DNA from: Anisakis pegreffii
Lineage: Eukaryota; Nematoda; Chromadorea; Rhabditida; Anisakidae
Assembly (NCBI GenBank): GCA_035041965.1
Contig: JAPYMA010001327.1
Coordinates: forward strand, 1-64,000
Length of the DNA stretch: 64,000 bases
Reading direction: 5' to 3'
How positions within the stretch are numbered: the stretch's first letter is position 1; each line of letters starts with the position of its first letter. A model generated the notes under the pieces. The model ran no database searches, had not been told where the DNA came from, and saw nothing but the letters and a program-made list of their open reading frames with translations. The position numbers and the translations under genes were made by a program. Shown in pieces: positions 57,415 to 64,000 of this stretch.

Positions 57415-58342
57415 GAATGACATTGACTCAACATTTCATTTGTTGCAGCCATATTCCTTGTGAAGACTAGGCATCGCTCCATTTTAAGCCTTAACCCATG
57501 TCATCGTACGAGCCTCAGCCTAATCAACGATCAGTGCTTACGGTGAACAAATAGGTTAATACCGCACTTAGACCTATCCACCCTAGTCACACTTGGTCTT
57601 GTTTGCTCCTTTTCCTCCGTCCAGCTGTGCTGAACAGAAGTACAAGGATTGATCTAATTGTTGAAAATGATATACAAACGATTCCAACTCATTTTGGAGA
57701 AGACTGTTACATTTAAAGCAGCGCCCGGTTATGCTTCTTCCTTTTGTTTCATACATATTGCATCAGCCTGTGTATTCCGCTGAATGTGATTTCATGCTTA
57801 CGCTGGCTGCATGCAGTCTTGAAAAAGCGCTCGATTCATCAGCTGTATGAGCATGCGTGAGTGTTGTTTATTGTAAACTGGCAAAATATCCTGACTGAAG
57901 TGCTTCACTTGTGCGGTATTTTTGCGTTGTTAAATGTCGCTATCATAAACGCAACCACTCTTCATCATGTTATAAATAAAGGGGTAGATCGTAAATTATC
58001 AACGACTTCTTGGTCGTAGATTTCCCTATCAATGGATTAATTTTCCGATTTTATTCTGATTTGTCACGAAAAAGTAGTAGTTTATGTAAAGAAGAAAGAA
58101 TTACTGTCACATAGATTATTCGAGAGGGAATGATGGTCTCACGTATGACTAAAGTGATAGAGCATGAGAACCGCTAGCACAAACAGAAGTGAATGTTGTT
58201 TCAGCCGTAGTTGAGAAGAACTAATTCGTCGTTATGCACTGTTTAATATTCCAATAGTTGTATCATTTAATCATTAGGGTCAAGTTTTTGATGGCGTATT
58301 AGCTCGCAGTGACTGATGATTTTCCACTCACAAGAAATAACC
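57415..58342. other. No gene recognised
   Basis: 57480-57540 has a short GCCTCAGCCTAA-type degenerate tract. Nothing else is supported. Confidence 0.5.
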
Positions 58343-58520
58343 GTGACTGGTCAATCTGTCTAAAGACATTTAGCCCAACGGTAGTTTGCCTAAAGACACA
58401 TTGTCCAACTGACAGTTTGCCTAACGGACAGTTTGCCTAACTTACGGTTTTTCAATGGATATTTCGCGTAATGGGCAAACTGTTCCTTAGGCAAAATGTC
58501 CGTTAGGCTTGAGATATTAT
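58343..58520 (+). repeat. GTGACYGGTCAATCTG repeat, copy 1
   Basis: GTGACTGGTCAATCTGTCTAAAGACATTTAGCCCAACGG... followed by several TTTGCCTAA(C/A)(G/T) units. The start coincides with the left end of the inserted copy at 60176, which defines the terminus. Confidence 0.65.
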
Positions 58521-58529
58521 CACACTTTC

Positions 58530-59410
58530 CATCCTGAGCAAACTTCACGTGCCGTCGCCGTAACCTAAGTTTGAACCCAATCTTAGTCTAAAACTTAGTC
58601 TTCACCTAAGCTCAAGTCTAAACCTCAGCATAAATGGACGAGCACTGTTCAGTCCTTTAACTATTTGTGCTCTATGGTTCTAAATAGGTTGATAGTGTGG
58701 AACCACTTGGTAGAAGGTTGCATAACGCTTTAAAATGGCCCCTTGTTCATTGAACAACGCTTAGTTTACATCAGTGTTTTCTGATCTTTTTGTCAGCCAA
58801 TGCCCCTATCAGACAAAACTTTTTTGCTAGCATCTCCCCGTGAAAAGTCGTACTGAAATCATCTTCCTCTGGATGTGAAAGCTCTAAAGACGGTAGACGA
58901 CAGTTTAATAATAATGACGACAGCAGTGTTGGTAGTAGCGATATTAATAATGATCTCAGATGTCACACTGAAGTCATCTTTCATAGAAAGACAACGTCTG
59001 TTTTTTTTTAATTCTGGTATTGGCAACAGTGTCAGTGATCGTAATAATGATATCAATAATGATTTCGAATATCATCGTTTAAGAAAATAGTTCAAAGAAA
59101 GCAGTCATTATCATAACAAAAACTAATGATTTCGATTATTCTGCTGAAGTCACTTTTTAAAAGAGCGCAAAGTTTACAAAGAAAATATCAGTTTTCATAA
59201 TAATTGTAATATCAGTAATGATGAAAGATATTGTTTTAAATGTCATTGTACCAAGAAATGCTTGTACTTTTTGTGCTGTACAGTTCGGAATTTTACAGAA
59301 ATGAAGAGTGCAGAGTACAGCACGGTATACTGAACTTTTCAAAACACCTCACAGGGTAGAGCGATGTCCCAGTTTCAAAACGTGCAGAATTCATAGAAAA
59401 ATACTATTTG
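58530..59410. other. No gene recognised
   Basis: 58555-58640 is a degenerate CTAAGTYTAAACC low-complexity tract. The rest is AT-rich without supported features. Confidence 0.5.
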
Positions 59411-59412
59411 TA

Positions 59413-59771
59413 CTAATTGTAAGCGAAATTTGTTATTGTAGTTCGCGCAAGATTAAGATACATATTTGAGTTAAGAATTAACCGCATTTTTCCCATGCAG
59501 GTTTGACACTCAGTCTTTGCACTTGATTGCTTATAATTAATATTATTGCGCGTCTTCAGGGTAAGCTTGTACTCGGTTTGATCAATTTTAACATTCCTAG
59601 TGCAGTAAAAGTATACTGTGCCTTTTTTAAGGATACACTGCGGTACAGTGCATTTGTTTTTGGAGGATCGGCAGATTGTGTCACTTGTTTCTGGAAATTC
59701 GATGCAGTAAGGAATTGTCCCACCCACTTCTTGGAAAAAATTGTGCTGGCACAGTACCATCACTGTTGATT
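59413..59771 (-). CDS. Candidate exon of a Cys-rich protein, minus strand
   Basis: After a CAATCAACAG acceptor the minus strand reads MVLCQHNFFQEVGG, TIPYCIEFPETSDTICR, NKCTVPQCILKKGTVYFYC and NVKIDQTEYKLTLKTRNN. The codon mix looks coding, and Cys spacing is regular up to about residue 60; the end of the frame looks less so. The C..CI...T(V/L)Y.YC..N.K pattern resembles the end of the + strand exon at 56720. The + strand of the same DNA also has an open, acceptor-preceded frame (after CGTCTTCAG at 59560, to 59769), so the strand is not certain. Unrecognised family. Confidence 0.35.
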
Positions 59772-59990
59772 GCTACTAAAGTAGAGTTTGAAAATGTCAC
59801 GAAGGAATTTCGTGAGTAAACCCTACAATCATACTAATTACTGAGTTAAAAAGTTGTTTAGTGATACTATATTTGTTAGAGCGGTAAAGGGTTCATGACT
59901 GAATATTCAATTGTTGTTATATGTTATACGGAAATGTTATTGTTATACGGATTCGTTCAACTAGTTGCTCCTAATCAGTCAGCTGCTTCA

Positions 59991-60103
59991 CCACAGTGAG
60001 TGTATAGCTGCCTAGGGCGTTCATTAACATCAGAGCCAACGTTCGAACCACAGTGAGTGTGAGTGTATAGCTGCCTAGGGCGTTCATTAACATCAGAGCC
60101 AAC
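59991..60103. repeat. Two-copy direct repeat, ~50-bp unit
   Basis: CCACAGTGAGTGTATAGCTGCCTAGGGCGTTCATTAACATCAGAGCCAAC at 59991-60040 is repeated nearly perfectly at 60048-60103, with an extra GAGTGT. The near identity indicates a recent duplication. Confidence 0.9.
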
Positions 60104-60123
60104 CATGCTCTTTGATCTAACAG

Positions 60124-60558
60124 TGGACTGGAGCAACCAGATATATGTGCGGAAGGGGCTGCATGGTGTGAAGTCGTGACCGGTCAATCTGCCTAAAGAC
60201 ATTTAACCTAACGACAGTTTGCCTAAAGACACATTGCCGAACGGACATTTTGCCTAACTTACGGTTGCCCGGTCCAAATTGCTCGGTTGGAATCCAACCG
60301 TCGGAATTCCGACCGACATTGTCGGATTTTTCCGGCCGGCTGTCGGTCGGATCCCATCATTAGTGTGAAGTCATGGGGCAACAGGATGTGCGGTGCGCGA
60401 TCACTGTGCAATTGAGAGAAAAATATTCTGTTACAAACATTTGTGATAGAACTCGACCCTTCCGTTTTGAAAATGCAATCGCCTTCCTTGAAAAATATCA
60501 GGGATCGAGAAAACGGCGCGGGATGAGTCACATGGCTCAAAATTATAAGTTGAGTTGA
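60124..60558 (+). pseudogene. Coding-like exon split by a repeat insertion
   Basis: After a CTAACAG acceptor, 60125-60175 reads GLEQPDICAEGAAWCEV. The same frame resumes at ATG 60373 (MGQQDVRCAITVQLREKYSV, NICDRTRPFRFENAIAFLEK, GSRKRRGMSHMAQ) to TGA at 60556. Between them, 60176-60362 is a repeat element that brings in stops and is flanked by GTGTGAAGTC on both sides. Leaving out the insert and one duplicate gives one continuous frame. So either a gene was broken here or the downstream ATG now starts a 61-codon protein. Family unknown. Confidence 0.4.
60176..60362 (+). mobile_element. 187-bp repeat insertion with 10-bp target duplication
   Basis: Starts GTGACCGGTCAATCTGCC, as does the copy at 58343, and ends CCCATCATTA. 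The flanks GTGTGAAGTC (60166-60175 and 60363-60372) are identical. The second half (60271-60350) is palindrome-rich (CGGAATTCCGACCG). Confidence 0.7.
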
Positions 60559-60759
60559 GATACGTTTGGGTATCTGTTCAGAAATGTTCATCATTATTAT
60601 TTTTTGTCACTGATCTTATTTAAATTTTTTCTTTCAATATATCTCTTTACAGTAGATGGTGCTCGTAATCAGTTATCTTGTTGACGATCCCCAGTTCTGA
60701 GAATAGTTTTACGATCATACTTCGCATACCACTTCAGAAGAAAATATTTCTTTTTCCAG

Positions 60760-60944
60760 AGTTGCATCAAATGTCGCGCATAACATTTGAAAAACGGAAA
60801 AGTTCACATGACAAAACTCCTACTGATATTGGAATTATCAGGCATTTTTATTTGTGCACGGGTCACAACCTATTAAGTCGGTCGTGTCCTAATGCTGTCT
60901 CTTGTTTTCTTAGTGATGGACTTGCAGTATTTTATCGAGTATAA
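60760..60944 (+). CDS. Candidate terminal exon, short Cys-rich protein
   Basis: The strong acceptor TTTCTTTTTCCAG is followed by AG + open frame (phase 1 needed): LHQMSRITFEKRKSSHDKTP, TDIGIIRHFYLCTGHNLL, SRSCPNAVSCFLSDGL, AVFYRV and TAA. Composition looks coding. It follows the broken exon at 60124-60558 on the same strand and could belong to the same gene, although the phase of a usable donor there was not found. Unrecognised. Confidence 0.4.
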
Positions 60945-61190
60945 TCCTTTGCTTTTATCCAACTATACTTGGGAGTGCGAAGTTCATTTTGACCCTGAAG
61001 AATCAGTCAGTTGATGAGGTTTGATAAAAGCAGGCATGTGAACAGCTGCTGTATTAAAAATTAATCGAGTCAAGGATGTTTCTTTCTTGATTACTCCACT
61101 TCCAACTTGGCATGCGTGTTTGAGTGTTCAAATGTTTTCTTTTTGTTTAAACGAAGTGGTGTCACTAAAGAAAGCCAATTTACATTGCAG

Positions 61191-61322
61191 CGGAGTTCGA
61201 GTTCGGGTGCTACTCGCAAGATATCGGCAATTATAGACCGTAAGTTCAGCATTTTCACGCGCAAAAAGTCAGCACCAACGCAAGAAAAGTCCCAGTCGAT
61301 GAACAATCACAACCATATTACC
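61191..61322 (+). CDS. gcy-28: Probable guanylate-cyclase juxtamembrane exon 7
   Basis: The acceptor TTTACATTGCAG opens phase 0, as required by the phase-0 donor at 49238. It encodes 44 residues rich in Ser and basic residues (RSSSSGATRKISAIIDRKFS, then FTRKKSAPTQEK), continuing the Ser/Lys-rich juxtamembrane segment of exon 6. The donor GTATGT at 61323 keeps phase 0. An inner consensus donor GTAAGT at 61240 would end the exon in phase 1. The assignment rests on phase, splice sites and composition, not on a conserved motif. The kinase-homology domain should follow but is not in the window. Confidence 0.5.
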
Positions 61323-61434
61323 GTATGTAATGTTTCTCTGCTCCTCTCTCTCATTACTTTACATCAACTAATTTTCCAACTGTGCAGATCAGCACTGGGC
61401 TGGGCACAGCAACTAGTGCATCACCACATAATAA

Positions 61435-61560
61435 ATATAGTCGGATCGGTGGCAAGCGAAGAACGTATTCCGGTGCCACCAATCTAAAACGGACGCGATT
61501 CATCAGTCGGTGGCCACCAAGTCGTGCATCCATCAATGGCCATCGAACGATGAACCTTTA
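61435..61560. repeat. GGTGGCCACC-type palindromic repeat
   Basis: CGGATCGGTGGCAAGCGAAG...CCGGTGCCACC...GTCGGTGGCCACCAAG, related to 3620-3850 and 63640-63910. An exon-like frame after GTGCAG at 61387 runs into this repeat, so I do not call it. Confidence 0.6.
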
Positions 61561-63639
61561 TTGTCACTGCAGTATGCTCTGTTCGATGCTTTAGGTAACT
61601 GTTTCTCATAGGGGTTAAATTACCCCTGGGGTAAGTTGGGGGTGTCAGGAAGGTACTTTAACGCCACCGAGGAATTTTCAGACTGGTTTCCGTTTTGATT
61701 CTGACGCTGTGCGTGGAAATAACAAATACTTTTGGGAGGGAGGGGGTAATGACGACGTATTAGACCAACGAAGAGGTGATGGAGCTTCGAAGCGTAAGAA
61801 ACACTGCTTCATCAGAAATAATGCGAGGTCGGTTACAAGTGAATTTGTGGGAACGACTGCCAGAACGTAATTCTATGTATTTCCCAGTTGGAGGGATGCA
61901 AAAGATGACAATGTGAAAATAGGTTAATTCACCCAATGAAATTTGGTCTAGTCTCATTTCGCCTGATGAAATTTGATCTAGTCTCATTTCGCCTAATGAC
62001 ATTTCGTCTGCTGGACGTTTCGCCTAGTGATTATAGAGGATATGGAACGGCTAGGATTGAATGGTAGGCCTCTGACGACACCCAAGATTATCATCCTTAT
62101 GCATTAACAAGTCCTCCGAGTCCTTAAACTCTATTTCGGGAGTAAGAAGTAATTTCAAGACAGTATGCATCGAAGGTAGGCTTGGCTTCACAGTATGTAA
62201 ATCATCGTTGCGAAATACGATAATTTGAAAACCTCTGTTATTATACAAACCTCCCTTACTATTAGTCCGCAGAGTTTCAGAAAGGGAACTCCTCCTAACG
62301 ATTAGCCACAGCGTTACCAAAGGTTCGGCTGTGGCCAAGAGGTGAACTTCAGCCTAAGTCCAAACATCAGACTTACAAGGAAAGATCACAAACTTTTGAG
62401 ACGAGTTATAATTCGGGCAACACTTGAATGCCTGGAGCTAGTACTCTCGGACGCGTGTTAGGCGGAATGTCTTTGGGTGAAATGTGATTGGACGGGATGT
62501 CATTAGGCGAACTGTTGCGAAACGAAATAACTGGTCACGGAAAATGACAGCATGTAATTGTGACATCTAACCGACAAGTGCAGGTCATACAGGGATAAGG
62601 CTGTGTTATTGTTTCCTGCGGATGTCATGTTATGTCTGTTTCTCTTGTTGTCTGTACGGGTGAATGTTGGAGATCTATTCGCGAAATATGCAGTCTCAAG
62701 CAAATTTGTTGCAGCCATTAAAGGGCTCGTTTCAGTCATTGGATCAGTTTATTCCAATATATTTCGTCAAACAAAAGCAGTTTTAACCTAGAAAAACTAT
62801 TTGGTTTTGCGACAGATTGAGGTTTATGATAGAGCCTGAGTTGAGCGTATATGGTTGAGGATGAAGGATGTGAAGTAAACATTCCCTTGAAACGGTTCGA
62901 TCATTTGCTCCATTGCTTGTAGCTGTGTGAATTTGCCATACAGGCAAGCGAAACTTTTGTTTTGCTTATTAGTTGTTTTGATTTGATGCTCATGTTAATA
63001 GGCTTGAAAAGAATGTGATAATTGTTCTGGGATACTGTGAAGGAGAATAACGCCGATAAACTGCGCCACCATCAGCATGATAAGAAATTCCTTTCGCTTC
63101 TGCATTTCCAAGCCATCGCTATAGGTCAATGCTTCTAAGGCTTGGTAGCTCCATTATCTCCTTCGATGGTGTGGCAGGCCGTCATTACCTATTCCCTTTC
63201 CCCTAGTACAGGAATTCAATGTTTTCGCGCATAATGTTAAGAGCAACTCGATAACCGGTCCTAAAAATACTCGGTGGCGTGAAAAAATTTAATTCTCTGC
63301 AATGAAACACAAAGAGCAACTTAGAACTTTATTTATCAATTGTGAAAAGAATATGAACCTCAGCATTTACCAACGAAAAATAATGAAAAAATGAAATTTA
63401 TCAATGGGTTTATTTATGCCCTCAAGTACTCTCCTGATACCCAAAATTTTTACCCCCTATGAGAAAATACTGCTATAGTTCATTGAATTTGATCGTGCCT
63501 ATGACCGGGTACTCAGAGATATGTCAGTCTAGAAGACAGTGATGCATTAAGAGTGGTGGTACGGCAAGCTGCCACTTTTTGTTCCTTGATTGGAGCTGAC
63601 AAAAAAGTGCTCGTCGAATGAGATCGGGCAAATTTGGTT
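61561..63639. other. No gene recognised; (A)TTTCGCCTAATG repeats
   Basis: 61935-62035 has several units of CATTTCGCCTRATGAAATTTGRTCTAGT, and 62455-62520 has related units in the opposite sense (TAGGCGGAATGTCTTTGGGTGAA). They may bound a foldback element of about 0.6 kb. No coding signal was recognised, and no kinase-homology exon. Confidence 0.45.
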
Positions 63640-63910
63640 TTTGATGCATCGTGAAAAGAACCGCAATCGAAAGGGTCTGTTTGGTCGGTGGCAAGCGAGG
63701 ACCAATCTTCCGTGCCACTGACTGGAACTGAAGGAGATCAAGTTTCGATGGCAACCGAAAATCGGTAGCTACTGATTGAAAATGACTGATCGGTCGATAG
63801 CCTCGGTAAACTGAATTTCGATCACCATCGACGGAACCGACCGTTACTCAAAATTTGATTTGTCGGTTGCCGCCGATAGAGTGTTCGGTTGGTGGCCACC
63901 GAAAAAATAT
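63640..63910. repeat. GGTGGCCACC-type palindromic repeat
   Basis: GTCGGTGGCAAGCGAGGACC...GTGCCACTGACTGG...GGTCGGTTGCCGCCGATAG...TTGGTGGCCACCGAA, the same family as 3620-3850 and 61435-61560. Nothing else is supported to the window end. Confidence 0.6.
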
Positions 63911-64000
63911 CTCGCTTTTCCTAACTGCAATCCCAAATACGAATCGGTGGGGATGAGCCCAACATCGTTTCATTTAGGGTACGTGCTCATTTTCTGCTTC

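Noticed and set aside
60259..60594. 111-codon minus-strand frame
   Set aside because: Antisense shadow of the + strand coding-like segment at 60373-60558 and of the inserted repeat.
61388..61500. Exon-like frame after GTGCAG (STGLGTATSASPHNKYS)
   Set aside because: Runs straight into a GGTGGCCACC-type interspersed repeat and has no convincing donor before it.
1..64000. CRISPR arrays, rRNA, spliced-leader RNA genes
   Set aside because: None seen on visual reading. The regular repeats present are microsatellites or dispersed elements.

Overview
The window looks like nuclear DNA of a nematode. It is AT-rich and gene-poor, the introns are large, acceptors are mostly of the TTTCAG type, and there are long AT and TAA microsatellites plus many decayed hAT-like and RTE/jockey-like elements. 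The one gene I recognise firmly is a receptor-type guanylate cyclase of the GCY-28 / natriuretic-peptide-receptor type on the + strand. Large introns may point to a parasitic (e.g. ascaridoid-like) nematode rather than Caenorhabditis, but that is a guess.

Layout. 1-19.4 kb has no gene I can name. It holds interspersed repeats, two decayed LINE fragments (about 8.6-8.95 and 16.9-17.25 kb), a hAT remnant (11.85-12.13 kb) and one possible signal-peptide exon (13.85-14.12 kb). From 19.8 to 42.4 kb there are three large homologous exons (19765-20584, 34287-35121, 41607-42384). Each has its own Met and signal peptide, encodes the N-terminal half of an ANF-receptor ligand-binding domain, and ends in phase 1 at the same place in the fold. 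All three can join, in frame, a shared acceptor at 46895. Shared exons then follow: 46895-47009, 47252-47453, 47709-47844, 48092-48183, 48411-48616 (transmembrane segment) and 49055-49238 (juxtamembrane). A 12-kb intron comes next, then a probable Ser/Lys-rich juxtamembrane exon at 61191. The kinase-homology and cyclase domains are not in the window and presumably lie downstream.

So one intracellular cyclase module appears to be fitted with a choice of three ligand-binding N-termini, each with its own upstream region. The large introns carry other material: a minus-strand four-membrane-span candidate (29.2-30.3 kb), and in the 12-kb intron several short coding-looking, Cys-rich exons on both strands (52.4, 56.7-57.0, 59.4-59.8, 60.1-60.9 kb). 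One of these is split by a repeat insertion with a 10-bp target duplication. Repeat families with target-site duplications are clear at 21431-22518, 11846-12131, 57057-57406, 38789-39384 and 56468-56655.

No rRNA, tRNA, spliced-leader RNA or CRISPR array was seen by eye. Exon limits are by-eye splice-site calls without transcript support.
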